Below the pieces are notes generated by a model. The model searched no databases. It was not told where the DNA came from and was given only the letters and a program-made list of their open reading frames with translations. The position numbers were made by a program, and so were the translations under genes. Below are positions 49,339 to 61,305 of a DNA stretch of 64,000 nucleotides, piece after piece; position 1 is the first letter of the stretch; each line of letters opens with the position of its first letter. The stretch is from the NCBI RefSeq assembly GCF_040958095.1, contig NC_091227.1, positions 13,735,262 to 13,799,261 on the forward strand. Reading direction: 5' to 3'. The stretch is from Procambarus clarkii. Taxonomy: Eukaryota > Arthropoda > Malacostraca > Decapoda > Cambaridae.

Positions 49339-50335
49339 ACACAACATCAATACAATGAGCCTCAACCTCAACATGTATTTCAAGAATGGGAGCCAATTTA
49401 TGTGTACACTTATGTAAAACTTACCTCAAGATTAAACACCACTTGAAGGAAACACTTGAGGAGTGAATACATATTGAAGGAACACAAATTTAATGAACAC
49501 CAATTGAATGAACACAGTTGAATGAACATCAGTAGAATGAACACAACTTTAATGAATACTTTAGCAATAAACATCAACTAAATGAACACAACCTGAATTA
49601 ACACAATATTATAGATAAACGTTTCGAAATTATTAATTTCCTAAGTTTTTATCCGAGGTTGAACGTATATGAACAACAACAACAGCAAATATAAAGTGCA
49701 TAATATGCACTGCCTGTCAAACATGCCATTGTCATATTCACTGGAGGAAAATGGTTCCAAATAAAAAAAATATACAAGATCTTTTAATTGTTTTAATCAA
49801 CAACTATTGTGAATTGACCAAAGTTCCAAGCGCCATACATACCAGAGAATCGCTAGTGGAAGCTATATTACTTTAGCGTGCGACCAGAGAATAACTCATT
49901 TAAGATTCAAGCAAGACGAAGATGGGAATGAAGGGGAAATTACTGATACACCTCACAGACTCTAATTGTCATCAATGCGGTCTAAACACGATACACACAC
50001 ACAGATGTTAAGGGAGCTCGCTTAGTCTTTTCTGTTACGTTATGGTCTTGTCTTACTTCGTCAGACTTTTGACAGTTAAGATAAGTGTTGCCTACTCGTG
50101 AGAATATGTCGACTTCTTGAGGTGATACAAGGCTTTCTTCGGGTGACGGAGGGCCACATCTTCACTATACTCTATCTTTATCACTGTAACCAGCTTCACT
50201 ACTGACAACCATCGTCTCTGTTAACTATCTTCACTACTCACGACCTTCATCATCACCACCTTACCTCTCCTTCACCTCCTAACAAACCCTTCACCACCTT
50301 CTCTTTCCTTTACCACCTTCCCTATTCCTAACCAC
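49339..50335. other. 3' flank of gene E with irregular AATGAACAC repeats
   Basis: At about 49485-49615 there are some eight loose repeats of AATGAACACAA in the presumed 3' UTR. AATAAA at 49566-49571 and 49760-49765 are candidate cleavage signals. No further gene seen. Confidence 0.5.
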
Positions 50336-50500
50336 CTTACCTACCCCTTCACCACTTTCCCTATCCTTCACCACCTTCCCTGCCCTTCACCACCTTCCCT
50401 GCCCTTCACCACCTTCCCTGCCCTTCACCACCTTCCCTGCCCTTCACCACCTTCCCTGCCCTTCACCACCTTCCCTACCCTTCACCACCTTTCCTTATTC
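50336..50500. repeat. 20-bp minisatellite
   Basis: About seven copies of CCTTCCCTGCCCTTCACCAC, with degenerate copies on the left. Confidence 0.9.
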
Positions 50501-50804
50501 ACTGTGATTATTTTCATTACACACAGCCTTCCTCAGTAAATAATCACTAGACTTACAATCTAGTAGAAAATAATATTCTTCAAGAATGTTAAAGTTAGAG
50601 TCTGATATTTATCGATTGGAAGATGAAATCATTTGTCATTTCATGCAACAGGGGACATACGACTCGACTCCAATCCACCTCCAATCCTCCTTCAGCAACC
50701 ACCAGTCACCCTGCAAAGTTTAGTGAAGCGTCTGACCTCCGGCCTCTGACAAACAAACTAACTCAAGGGATCTATCTCTTGATCTTGAGCTGTGATCAAG
50801 AGAC

Positions 50805-50960
50805 AGCGCCAAGCCATAACGACTATATAGCACTTAGAAGGGGTCAGGATAAGGATTTGGGATAGGACAGGGAGGAAAGGAATGGTGCCCAACCACTTGA
50901 ATTAGAGCCGGTGATCGGGCGCCGTCTTGCAACCTTGCACTGATCATTCCAAGTAGCGCG
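50805..50960 (-). mobile_element. tRNA-derived SINE copy
   Basis: Same family as 38212-38400: AGCGCCAAGCCATAACGACT, GGATTTGGGATAGGACAGGG and GGTGCCCAACCACTTG are present. The box B region is diverged. Confidence 0.65.
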
Positions 50961-51009
50961 TCTCAAAAAATACATCCCGTTCCTGAGAAAAGGACACCAT
51001 AGGAAAATA

Positions 51010-51135
51010 CATTATACAATGCAGGCGATGAGTCACAATAACGTGGCTAAAGTATCGACAATCGACTTGAGAATGGTCCAGGACGGACCGAAACGTCGTC
51101 GTCCCTTCACATTCTAGTGTGTGGTCTTGTCATCA
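51010..51135. mobile_element. Palindromic short repeat, partial
   Basis: GCAGGCGATGAGTCACAATA ACGTGGC, then GACTTGAGAATGGTCCAGGA CGGACCGAAACGTCGTCG and TTCACATTCTAGTGTGTGG. The left arm is mostly missing compared with 27275-27400. Confidence 0.65.
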
Positions 51136-51199
51136 TACATTATACAATAATGAATACTAGGAGAATGCAATTTTTAATGTAACAATTAAAGGAATCTGG

Positions 51200-51345
51200 G
51201 TACAAGTGACAGGATGAACAACCCAACGGGTTTTCTTCCTATTGGGGAGTGTTGTACATGCTGCTATGCCCGTATAACACTCACAGGATAGGAAGTCCAC
51301 TCACAGGATGAGTGGCGCTGCCCAATAAACTCACCCCTCGGGGGA
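51200..51345. repeat. Possible dispersed repeat
   Basis: Contains ACAACCCAACGGG and a GAGTGGCGCTGCCCAATAAA CTCACCCC block ending in an A-rich stretch, a SINE-like layout on the plus strand. Only one copy in the window, so the assignment is weak. Confidence 0.35.
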
Positions 51346-51699
51346 AAAAAACCCACAAAAATACATCCCCATTGTTGCTACACAATCTATTATACATTGA
51401 CAACTAGTGTGGCTCTCGGCGTCGCTTTGGTAACGGAGGCCACATCTTCGCTACAAACAACATTCACCACTGTAACCATCTTCACTACACACTCTCTTCA
51501 CCATCGAAATCACCATCACTAAAGTCTCATCACCATCAATAAATTACACAAGGCAAACTAACAATCACGTAGAAAATAATAGGTAAGGTGAATCATATTA
51601 CTGGAGTTTGGTATTATAGCGAACTTAGAATATGGTATAATTTGCCATTGTTATGCATAATGGGAAGCGTGGAGTTCCGGGCAAAGCCCACTCTGCAAA

Positions 51700-51793
51700 T
51701 GAACAAATCCACAAGGGCCGTGACGAAGATTCGAACCTGCGTCCGGGAGCATCCCAGACGCTGCCTTAATCGACTGAGCTACGACAGGGTAAA
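51700..51793 (-). mobile_element. tRNA-derived SINE head
   Basis: Minus strand CCCTGTCGTAGCTCAGTCGA (box A) and GCAGGTTCGAATCTTCGTCA (box B). This is the longer partner of 4771-4842. Confidence 0.7.
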
Positions 51794-51891
51794 AAGAGTT
51801 GAAACCGAAGTTCTACTGAACTTACTGGATCCTGCAGCCTCTCCGAGACACAAACCAGGGTTTTACACAACTCCCCCATGCACTAACATGG

Positions 51892-51993
<102 letters not shown>

Positions 51994-52029
51994 TGATGAC
52001 AAGGTAAGGTAATTATCAGGAGAAACAAC

Positions 52030-52350
52030 AAAGGCATTACGAATGTATAGCGCTTGCAAGGGTTACGAGGATAAAGATCTGGGTTTGGACGGAGGGAAGG
52101 AATAGTGCCCAACCACTGGGAGCGTCAGGGGATCGAACGCCGTCCTGATGATGCAAAAATGATGCCATTCCTGTACAAACCAGTCCAAGGTAAGGTAATT
52201 ATGAGGAGAAATCGCTAAGCCAGTATAACTATAGTCCTAGGAATGAATAGAGGTTGGAATGATGAGAATGGTGCCCTAGCACTTTGGATCATTGGGATAG
52301 AACGCCGACCTTGCAAGATAGAGGATCGTCCTCTACCGTCCAAGTGGCTT
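52030..52350 (-). mobile_element. Two adjacent tRNA-derived SINE copies
   Basis: 52030-52195 and 52200-52350, same orientation and family as 38212-38400, each preceded by AAGGTAAGGTAATTAT-AGGAGAAA-like sequence. This suggests a tandem duplication or repeated insertion. Confidence 0.65.
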
Positions 52351-52407
52351 GGTTAAATCTGTTGACTCATATTTAACAGCTAAAATATGTTAAATCATAT
52401 TTCTAGT

Positions 52408-52610
52408 GTGTCTACCACACACTAGAAATTGAAGAGACGACGAGGTTTTGGTCCGTCCTGGAATATTATCAAGTCAGGCGTGATGAAACGAAGATTGATT
52501 GATTGATTGATGAAGATTAAGCCACCCAAAAGGTGGCACGGGCATGAATACCCCGTAAGTGGTGGCCCTTTTGAGCCATTACCAGTATCAAGAGCTAGAT
52601 GAAACGAAGG
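52408..52610. mobile_element. Hairpin repeat fragment and adjacent GATTGATTGATT repeat
   Basis: CCACACACTAGAAATTGAAG AGACGACGAGGTTTTGGTCC belongs to the palindromic family. After GATTGATTGATTGA follows a block with AGCCACCCAAAAGGTGGCAC GGGCATGAATACCCCGTAAG, which is internally palindromic and SINE-like. Confidence 0.55.
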
Positions 52611-52891
52611 AGGCGAGGGCAATAAATAGGCAAGAGAGAGAGGTGAAAAGATGAAAATCTTAGAGGAAGTTAATCACAAGGCAAAAGGTACGGAAGGTAA
52701 GGTGAAATAAAGGGTGTAATAATAGGAATAAGAAAGGGATCGTGTGAGAAAACAAGAGAAAGAAATAGAAAGATAAAAGGAAGGATAAGCTTACGTTAGG
52801 TCGCGCTAGTTAGGAACTTTAGAACATTTGAGTATATACTATGAAATGAAAGAATCAGCAGCAACAAAGCCAGAACTCGGGTTCAGGTTGG

Positions 52892-52925
<34 letters not shown>

Positions 52926-53215
52926 GCATCCAACAGTCTCAGGAGACTATGGAGTTGCGCTCTGGGTGTCGGGTTGGAGTGGCCTCACCAGGGCGCAAAG
53001 CCAGGGTAGGTTGATTTGGGGGAGAAGCTGTTACCCAGGCAGCAGGTCCCCCCTCTCCACGGCGCTGAAAGTCTCCAGTGGAAAGGCATACGCCAATACG
53101 ATTGGATCCAGCGCCGTCGCAGGAACTGTGAGTTCCGGAGTTGACCTCGAAGGTGGTGAAGAAGGGCACATGTATTAAAACTGTTGTTTTTGATCTATCA
53201 TTCTTGCTCGTATGA
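52610..53215. other. Spacer with GTA trinucleotides and AGACTATGG repeat
   Basis: A GTA run at about 52893-52924, then the dispersed short repeat (52925-53010). The plus-strand open frame at 52828-53178 is carried by this repeat and is not called a gene. Confidence 0.5.
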
Positions 53216-53220
53216 TACGG

Positions 53221-53629
53221 TGCTCGTACGGTTATGAGATAATCCGGAAGATGAGCTCGTACGGTTATGAGATAATCCGGAAGATGAGCTGGTACGGTTA
53301 TGAGATAATCCGGAAGATGAGCTCGTACGGTTATGAGATAATCCGGAAGATGAGCTGGTGCGGTTATGAGATAATCCGGAAGATGAGCTCGTACGGTTAT
53401 GAGATAATCCGGAAGATGAGCTCGTCCGGTTATGAGATAATCCGGAAGATGAGCTCGTCCGGTTATGAGATAATCCGGAAGATGAGCTCGTACGGTTATG
53501 AGATAATTCGGAAGATGAGCTGGTACGGTTATGAGATAATTCGGAAGATGAGCTGGTACGGTTATGAGATAATCCGGAAGATGAGCTCGTACGGTTATGA
53601 GATAATCCGGAAGATGAGCTCGTACGGTG
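53221..53629. repeat. 33-bp minisatellite, about 12 copies
   Basis: Unit GCTCGTACGGTTATGAGATA ATCCGGAAGATGA, very homogeneous, differing mainly at C/G and C/A positions. Because 33 is a multiple of 3 and the unit lacks stops in several frames, it yields long repetitive open frames on both strands. Confidence 0.95.
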
Positions 53630-53759
53630 TTTATCATCCAGAACACCGTACTTTTCATACTCCTGCTGTCTTAGATATTCCAAGGTGCTGCCTACGTCTT
53701 ACCCTAATTTCAACTTGTTTCTCGCTATGACACTCAACATTTTCAGTACGAATCTATCG

Positions 53760-55840
53760 TAGTGATAGGTTGTTCTATCTATTCTATCCTAATCCGGGGG
53801 TTCGAACATTGCCAGAACCGCAACCAAGATTTTAGCACCAGTATGTGTTACCGCAGCAACTGATACTGCTGTCAGGATCAGAAGGAGGAGCAGGAAAGTT
53901 AACGCCACGTAAACAAAGACTTAGTTTTTTCTCACTAAATCCTCAGTCGCAGTCTTCAAGTCGAACCTCGCATATCTAATCACCTTGCCTATCGTATCGT
54001 TATAATAAACGGCTCCGACCATGGGGACGTAGTTATGTATCTAGATCAGGGGGTCACTGACCAGGCAGCCATATGCATTCTCATTGTTCCACATGTTATC
54101 GTGCGAACTAATTTTGGCGTCCCATTTCACTTCATAACTCCAGGAACCTGAATGAACGATTCTACCGGTAATATCAAACCATCTTACCGTCGCTCCTCTC
54201 ATTTTAGCTTCAAAGTTCCCAAGGCCTCCATACTTGCAAATTAACTTCTAGTTCTTATTAAATAATGTTGGGATATCTAAGAATATCGGAGGTTTTAAAC
54301 GAGGATTTATAAATGCTCCTTGAGAGATAGTGCTGCTGCCAATTTTGGTATTTTCCGTATCACCCTTTGTAAGCAGATCTATTTTATGATGTTTATTAAT
54401 TGTTACTGTCCGTATACGTCCATGCAATCCCCATTTTGTTTCCTCTGATGTTATTGAAGAGGCATACAGATACGACTTAACTGATATGGGAATGTTGCCA
54501 AAGGTAATTGTCTCCTAACAACGGCGAGGAGCTGATTTCTACTTGAATTCGGCCATTTCGTTACCAGACCAGAGTCTGACTCCGTCATACCTGATTTACA
54601 TTTTAACTTACTGTGATTCATAAAAATTCATAATAGAGGGGTGAGTAAAGCAATCTTGTCTGGTGATCAAATCACCGCAGTAAAGCAAGTTAAAATATTT
54701 ATTTATCGCTAAGCCCCAGCCTTTCTAACTCTGTTTGTGCTTCACAAACACCAAAACTTGTAAGTGGCTCTGTGCTCGAAGGTCGAAGACTGCTAGCTCT
54801 ATTTCCGTTATGTTGTCTACCTGTTTAGTGCACTAAATCTCACTTACCGTCGATCCCTTGTAGATGAAGCCGTCAATTGACGGAGGTAAGTCAAGGAACT
54901 AGAAGGATCTGTCTACAAAGGACATTTACTTGACTAACCGGTCTCTTATAGAGAAGGTGTATTTCTCATAGTTTATCATTAGGTTTGCGATTTTCAGCTT
55001 GAAAGGATCATCGTCTAAATGTGTTTCTTTGATATTCTCTACAAGTGTTCCTGGGATATTCTCTACAAATGTTCCTGTGATTTTCTTTACAAGTGTTCCT
55101 GCGATATTTTTGGCGTATGTTCCTGCGATATTCTTTAAGTGTTCTCCTATGCTATTATCTACGGTCTCATTTATCTTAAGTATTGCACATATATACAAAT
55201 AGTATTAGCTGTATGTTGCATTCATTTTATTGATAAACTTTATTGATTTTATGTGGAAATCTCCACTTTCATCTTTCCAAAACAGTTTGTTTCTCATTAT
55301 GGCAAAAAATATTTGGTCGTATATTAATGGTTTAACTGTAAACATTGCCTCTCTTAAGCTTACGCGGCCGTTGGTTGCTTCAAAGAATAATGTTTAGTTC
55401 TAAATATACACATATATCGCGTTCTAGTTACCTAAACAGTATCGTTCTTAGCACAGGGCCACAAGATTTGTAATACCCTGTTGATGCATATTAATGCTGA
55501 AGTCCATAGATAATACAAACATATGGTTATATGGTAAATTAAACTGCGGTTCGAAACCAACGCGAGTTTTACTATTACATTAAACAAACTTCGGAATCAA
55601 TTATTCTTCTGTTATTCTAGAAACCCTCTTTTTCCTAACCCTCTTATCTATAACGTCTACCATTTTCTTATATATCTCAGATGGAGTCTCACTAGTTGCT
55701 GCTTTTTGGAAAGGGTTTCCTGACATTATTCCTTGATGATAATCGCTTTCAAAAGCAGCGAAGTTGTAGCACCTTATTGTCGAAGACAACATTGTCACTA
55801 CGAAGGCAAAGATCAATACTCTCCTACTAAAAGATAACAT
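53760..55840 (-). pseudogene. Broken relic of an unidentified secreted/membrane protein gene, possibly virus-derived
   Basis: Minus-strand coding-like sequence. The right end (55840-55601) opens with a clear signal peptide, MLSFSRRVLIFAFVVTMLSS. A middle piece (about 55198-54926) has internal NIAGTLVKK-type repeats of about ten residues. The left end (about 54000-53850) encodes a strongly hydrophobic, membrane-anchor-like segment. The parts are consistent with one former type I membrane or envelope-like protein. I do not recognise the family. A relic of a large DNA virus is one possibility, a host gene or other element another. It is broken several times. Confidence 0.35.
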
Positions 55841-56171
55841 TTCCTTAAGAAAGTCAAACTAGTTCATTAGATAGACTTGCTTTGGGATAAATAAATAAAT
55901 AAATTTAATAAATAAGTAAATAAATCAGATTTTTAGCAGGATTGCATTCAAATTTAGTTATCTTGAAATTTAAAGAACCTGCGAGAAATAGACTTTCATG
56001 AATCAGGGGAATTATCATTTTCTTTGCATAGATTAAGGAATCTGCTTCCATCACGTCTGTTCAAGGGATCCACAGTAAAAACCACCGTCTTCCCAGTACT
56101 CTTTGTCATATAACGCTTTGAAACTACCTACAGGTTCGGCTTCCACCACCAAAAAAGTTCAAGGGATCCAT

Positions 56172-56430
56172 AGTAGGTTATCTTAAGGTTATCTTAAGAT
56201 GATTTCGGGGCTTTTTAGTGTCCCCGCGGCCCGGTCCTCGACCAGGCCTCCACCCCCAGGAAGCACCCCGTGAAAGCTGACTAACACCCAGGTACCTATT
56301 TTAGTGCTAGGTAACAGGGGCATAGGGTGAAAGAAACTCTGCCCATTGTTTCTCGCCGTCGCCTGGGATCGAACCCGGGAACCACAAGATCACAAGTCCA
56401 GCGTGCTGTCCGCTCGGCCGACCGGCTCCC
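56172..56430 (-). mobile_element. tRNA-derived SINE, full-length copy
   Basis: Second copy of the 3534-3776 family: box A GGCCGAGCGG, box B GGTTCGATCCC, the same body and GC-rich tail, with TTATCTTAAG repeats at its 3' end. Confidence 0.8.
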
Positions 56431-56689
56431 TAGAACAGTAGGATCCATAGGACAAAAAACTTTTGTCCTACCGGGAGAAAAGACTCAGTAGGACCCTTAA
56501 GGGATAAGACCAACCAAGTTATAGAAGTAGTAGACCTCCATCAGCCTCGGGAGACTATGGTGTAGCACTTTGGTCGTTAGTCTGGAGTCCCTTCACTCCA
56601 AGGTATACTTGACGATATAAGGGGCAGCTAACACTCTGAATGAATACTTTAAATCAGAGTTCACATTAAATTAAAAAATTCAAACTAAA

Positions 56690-57690
56690 ATGTTTATTCA
56701 GGTGAAAGTACATACATAGAAGATGAGTTACAAGTTTAATGTTGGATTTATAGATAAAGCTAGTACTTACAATACCCAAGGCCATTAATACGCACAGCGT
56801 TTCGGGCAAGATGTAGGGAAAACACACTTAAGACTAAAACTTAATACAAATTGAGATTAAAGTATAAATTGTGTTGAAAGGGAGGGAGGGAGGGAGGAGG
56901 GGGGGAGAGGGGACATGGCAGAAATCAGCAATTAAACTTGCTATTTTCAGACAGTATTGTTTGAAAATAGTAAGAGATAGCAATATTTTCAAATAGCAAT
57001 AGAAAATATTGCTATTGCTATAGTATAGGCCAATAGTCCTCCTTCAGTTTTCGTGTTTCTTATGTTCCTATGAGTTTGCACCTACCCAAGTCAATTGGTA
57101 ATTAATCACGTCAATGCTAAAACAGTAGCAATATTTTCAAACAGTTTTGTTTGAAAATAGCAAGACATGGGTTGACATTTAGGGGGTAAGGTAGGTTACA
57201 TGGAGTTTATTAGGTAGTACTTAGTTTTTTTTCTTAAACTGGTTGAGAGAGGTACAGCTTCTGACATGATTGGGAAGGTCATTCCACATTCTGGGTCCCT
57301 TAATTTGTAATGCATTTTTAGTTTGGTTAAGGCGCACTCTGGTAATATCAAAGAGATATTTGTTTCTGGTGTTGTGCCTATGGGTTCTGTTACAACTTTC
57401 TAGGAAGCGTTTAAGGCCAGGATTGGCATTTCAGTTCAGAGTTTTATATATATAGAGCACACTTGAAAGAATGTGCTGTGACTTAATATCTAACATATTC
57501 ACAGATTTAAGTAAGGATACTGAGTGCTGTCTGAGGCCAGAGTTTGATATTGTTCTAATATCAGCTTTGTGTTGAGTAATTGGAGAACGTAGATGATTTT
57601 TGGGTAGTAGAACCCCAAGCACAAATACCATAATTGAGATAAGGATAGATGGGATGATTGACATCAGTGAGATCCCCACATTTATGGACT
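56690..57690 (-). mobile_element. LINE 3' part, interrupted
   Basis: Minus-strand counterpart of the LINE tail at 4090-4525: the CCAGAATGTGGAATGACCTT-type WN-LP block near 57280, and a 3' UTR with TCTATAAATCCAACATTA near 56735. Further upstream coding, RFLESCNRTHRHNTRNKYL-like, lies near 57360-57420. A G-rich stretch and a TTTGAAAATAG repeat cluster (about 56880-57170) interrupt it. Confidence 0.7.
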
Positions 57691-57889
57691 GGGGTTACTC
57701 TCGCCTGTTTTTTAAGAATATCCTAAAAGGTTCGGAGTTCAAGGGATTTGTTGTAGAGCAATACAATGGCAGGAGCTAGAAATATGGATTATTTTTTTTT
57801 TGTAAATTAGAGTTGGTATCTCAGCATGAGGTACTTTGTTTTACATGTAGTTTACATTTTGTACTTTGACTCTGTTTTAAGTTTAGTTC

Positions 57890-58030
57890 ATTTATTATGC
57901 ACCCTATACCTATCTTGTGGGCGGTAGTGGAAAGGGTTACAGAGGCACATAATGGGCTCAGGGACTTGTTTTAAGAGAAAGGATTATCTCATTAACATCA
58001 GTGGAATTAGCGGGAGTTAGGTACAGAGAC
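57890..58030 (-). mobile_element. LINE 3' UTR fragment
   Basis: Reverse complement of the 3' end of the LINE at 61580-62190: CCCATTATGTGCCTCTGTAA CCCTTTCCACT and a GGGTGCATAATAAATGAACT ending. Confidence 0.65.
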
Positions 58031-58079
58031 TATTACTAGGTATTAGAAAGTTTACACAAAATCTCAATACACACACATA

Positions 58080-59150
58080 TTGGAAGAATGTGAAGAGAAT
58101 GAGTTAAAGGATATCCCCATAACATGTGATATAATCAGTAAAAACATTAACAAACTGAAAAATTTTAAAGACCCAGGTGTGAATGGAATTCAATCTAAAG
58201 TCATCAGGGACTGGCATATGAACTCAGATTACCGCTGAAATTCCTTTTCAGAAAATTTCTGGACCAATGGATAGTTCCCTTAGACTGGTAATAGGCAAAT
58301 GTTATCCCTGTCACCAAAAAGGGAAGAAAGAGCTCCGCAGAAAACTTCCGTCCAAATCTGCCCGAAGGAGTCGGAAGAGTGGTAGATGATTTTTAATATA
58401 CAAAAATGCAAGACCTTGCATGTGGGGTATAACAGTGCACAGCACAATTATCAAATCAACACTATTACCATGCAGCAGATTGATGAAGAAAAGGACCTGG
58501 GAGTCAGAATCCACAGATCACAGAAAGTTTCACAGCACGTGAGAATGGCAGTAAAAAATGGCAACCAAATCCATGGAATAATCAGACGTAACTTTGATTT
58601 AAAGGAAAAAAAATGTAGATATTCAACTGTATAAATCTCTACAGTGCCCCTTTTTGGATTATTGTAGTCAAGCATGGTGACATCATCTTCAGAAAGACGT
58701 ACTGTGTCTGCTTTGGAGAAAGTCCAACACAGGGCATCAAAAATCATTCGTGAACTAAGACGACTTCTATACCAGGAGCGGCTGAGGGCCACAGAAGCTA
58801 ACCACACTGCAAACCAGACATGACAGGGCTGATCTCATCGAAACTTGTTCAAGTATTGAACAACTTGGAGGACATTCATACAGACCACTTCCTCAAGAGG
58901 TCTGAAGTATCGCGAACAAGGAGCAACGGATTTAAGCTGAACAAGCCACAATATAGAACAAAAAACAGTTGTTTGTTTCAGCTATGGAATCGCCAACCCA
59001 CCGAAGCCATATATGCAAAAATACTGCTACAATTTAAGATCCAAACAGATAACATCATCAAGATAAATGCAAGGAACTTTGACAAGCCGCCGGATTCCTG
59101 TCTTTGTCGAGGTTACTAGATAGATAGGAGGCCCTTAACTAAATTCAACT
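58080..59150 (+). mobile_element. LINE fragment with internal deletion
   Basis: Plus-strand readings: FKDPGVNGIQSKVI and PVTKKGRKSSAENFRP from the start of the reverse transcriptase, then CKTLHVGYNSA, IDEEKDLGVRI and, near the end, RTRSNGFKLNKPQ, FQLWNRQPTEAI and PPDSCLCRGY. The catalytic YxDD region between them is missing. Order and motifs fit a CR1/jockey-like non-LTR element. Confidence 0.7.
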
Positions 59151-59329
59151 ACATATGTCACGGGCTGGTTTACTAAATATAATATTACGTTAGTCTCCAA
59201 TCAAAGTAAATACGTTTTCTGTAACGAAAAATTTAGAGAAAATAGTAATTTGAAATGGGTGGTCTTTTATAATTATGTTCTCTACCCCCCTAGAAAATCA
59301 AGACGCGTAATTATCTAAGTACTCAGTAC

Positions 59330-59900
59330 CCACTAAGTTGTGCTTGCGGAGGTTGATCTTTGGCTCTTTGGTCTCTATGGTGCAATTACCTTAGTGCAGT
59401 TACAGGATGAGAACTACGCTCGTGGTGTCCCGTCTTCCCAGTACTCTTTGTCATATAACGCTTTGAACCTACTGACAGGTTCGGCTTCCACCACCACCTC
59501 ACTCGTTCCAACCGTGTTTGCGAAAGTTAATTTTCTTATATTTCTTCGGCATCTTTGTTTAGTTAGTTTAAACCTCTTGTTCTTGAAGTTCCAGCTCTCA
59601 GGAATGCTTCCTCATCAATTTTGCTGATTCCCGTCACTATTTTGAGCACAATGATCATATCACCTTTTTTTCTGCTATCTTCAAATCTTGACATATTTAA
59701 TGCCACTAACCTCTCCTCGTAGCTTTTGTCTTTCAGTTCCGGAAACCAGTTGCACAGTTGCAGGTCTCTGCAACTTTTCCAGTTTGATGATGTGTAATCA
59801 TCTGTTTGACGAGAATGAGCTGCTGCTTCTGAATACCCGGGTGTCAACCAGTAACTGGGTAGTCTGAAGCAACCTCGTGTAGGCCAGTGTTAATGGTCTT
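59330..59900 (-). mobile_element. LINE C-terminal fragment
   Basis: Minus-strand reading: ELKDKSYEERLVALNMSRFE DSRKKGDM and IVLKIVTG, parallel to the LINE at 59950-60815 but diverged. It ends in a tail with AAAGAGCCAAAGATCAACC. A scrap of the same 3' region also lies near 56060-56150. Confidence 0.7.
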
Positions 59901-59959
59901 GAATTTGAACTTAATCGTGAATGGAGTGAAAATTCAAGACATCTTTTACTAGCGTTGTT

Positions 59960-60047
<88 letters not shown>

Positions 60048-60048
60048 C

Positions 60049-60112
<64 letters not shown>
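59960..60112. repeat. (GT)n microsatellite at LINE tail
   Basis: GT run with GA and GC interruptions, at the 3' end of the adjacent minus-strand LINE. Confidence 0.95.
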
Positions 60113-60115
<3 letters not shown>

Positions 60116-60815
60116 CACCTAGTTGTGTTTGCGGGGGTTGAGCTCTGACTCTTTGGTCCCGCCTCTCAACCGTCAACTGTGTTTGTGTGTGTACTCACCT
60201 AGTTGTACTCACCTAGTTGTGCTTGCGGGGGTTGAGCTCTGGCTCTTTGGTCCCGCCTCTCAACTGTCAATCAACAGGTGTACAGGTTCCTGAGCCTATT
60301 GGGCTCTATCATATCTACACTTGAAACTGTGTATGGAGTCAGCCTCCACCACATCACTTCCTAATGCATTCCATTTGTCAACCACTCTGACACTAAAAAA
60401 GTTATTTCTAATATCTCTGTGGCTCATTTGGGCACTCAGTTTCCACCTGTGTCCCCTAGTGCGTGTGCCCCTTGTGTTAAACAGCCTGTCTTTATCAACC
60501 CTGTCAATTCCCTTGAGGATCTTGAATGTGGTGATCATGTCCCCCCTAACTCTTCTGTCTTCCAACGAAGTGAGGTTTAATTCCCGTAGTCTCTCCTCGT
60601 AGCTCATACCTCTCAGCTCGGGTACTAGTCTGGTGGCAAACCTTTGAACCTTTTCCATTTTAGTCTTATCCTTGACTAGATATGGACTCCATGCTGGTGC
60701 CGCATACTCCAGGATTGGTCTGACATATGTGGTATATAATGTTCTGAAAGATTCCTTACACAAGTTTCTAAAGGCCGTTCTTATGTTAGCCAACCTGGCA
60801 TATGCTGCTGCTGCT
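60113..60815 (-). mobile_element. CR1/L2-like LINE C-terminal part with tail repeats
   Basis: Minus-strand open frame of about 170 codons: YVRPILEYAAPAWSPYLVKD, KVQRFATRLVPELRGMSYEE and RRVRGDMITTFKILKG, ending FKCRYDRAQ. This is the domain after the catalytic core of LINE reverse transcriptases. The 3' UTR contains two copies of a GTTGAGAGGCGGGACCAAAG block, each followed by AACTAGGTGAGTAC. The long intact frame suggests a rather young, 5'-truncated insertion. Confidence 0.8.
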
Positions 60816-60818
60816 ATG

Positions 60819-60821
<3 letters not shown>

Positions 60822-60889
<68 letters not shown>
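60822..60889. repeat. (GT)n microsatellite
   Basis: GT run immediately at the truncated 5' side of the LINE. With 59960-60112 it brackets the insertion. Confidence 0.95.
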
Positions 60890-60890
<1 letters not shown>

Positions 60891-61126
60891 ACTCACTTGG
60901 CCGAGCTTGACCTCCTGGACTAGCCTCATTAATTGGGTTAGCATCGTTGTCCGTAATTACTTAATGCAACATTACAGTCATTGTGATGAATGGTTATATA
61001 TGGCTCGTACCGAATCCATCAGCAATGTTTACATAACAACTTAACATATTTATGTGGAATCGATTAACGTGTGTGTGTTTACACGGCAAAATAATATATT
61101 ACCTTTGAATCTATATTTAAGAAAAG

Positions 61127-61305
61127 AAGCTGGACTTGGGCTGGACGATAGAGCGACGGTCTCGCTTCATGCAGGTCGGCGTTCAATCCCCGACCCGTCC
61201 AAGTGGTTGGGCACCATTCCTTTTCCCCCCGTCCCATCCCAAATCCTTATCCTAATCAATTCCAAGGGCTATGTAGTCGTAATGGATTGGCGCTTTCTCC
61301 TAACG
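61127..61305 (+). mobile_element. tRNA-derived SINE copy
   Basis: Plus-strand version of the 38212-38400 family and the clearest copy: GGACGATAGAGCGACGGTCT, GGCGTTCAATCCCCGACC, CCCGTCCCATCCCAAATCC. Confidence 0.75.

Noticed and set aside
51700-51793. Candidate tRNA genes at several box A/box B pairs (3534, 19130, 36940, 38212, 40403, 51700, 61127)
   Set aside because: They are repeated, lack a complete matching acceptor stem as far as I can see, and run into shared SINE bodies.
52828-53178. 116-codon plus-strand frame with a serine run
   Set aside because: The serine run is a GTA/AGT trinucleotide repeat and the rest is a dispersed repeat also found at 46300 and 56525.
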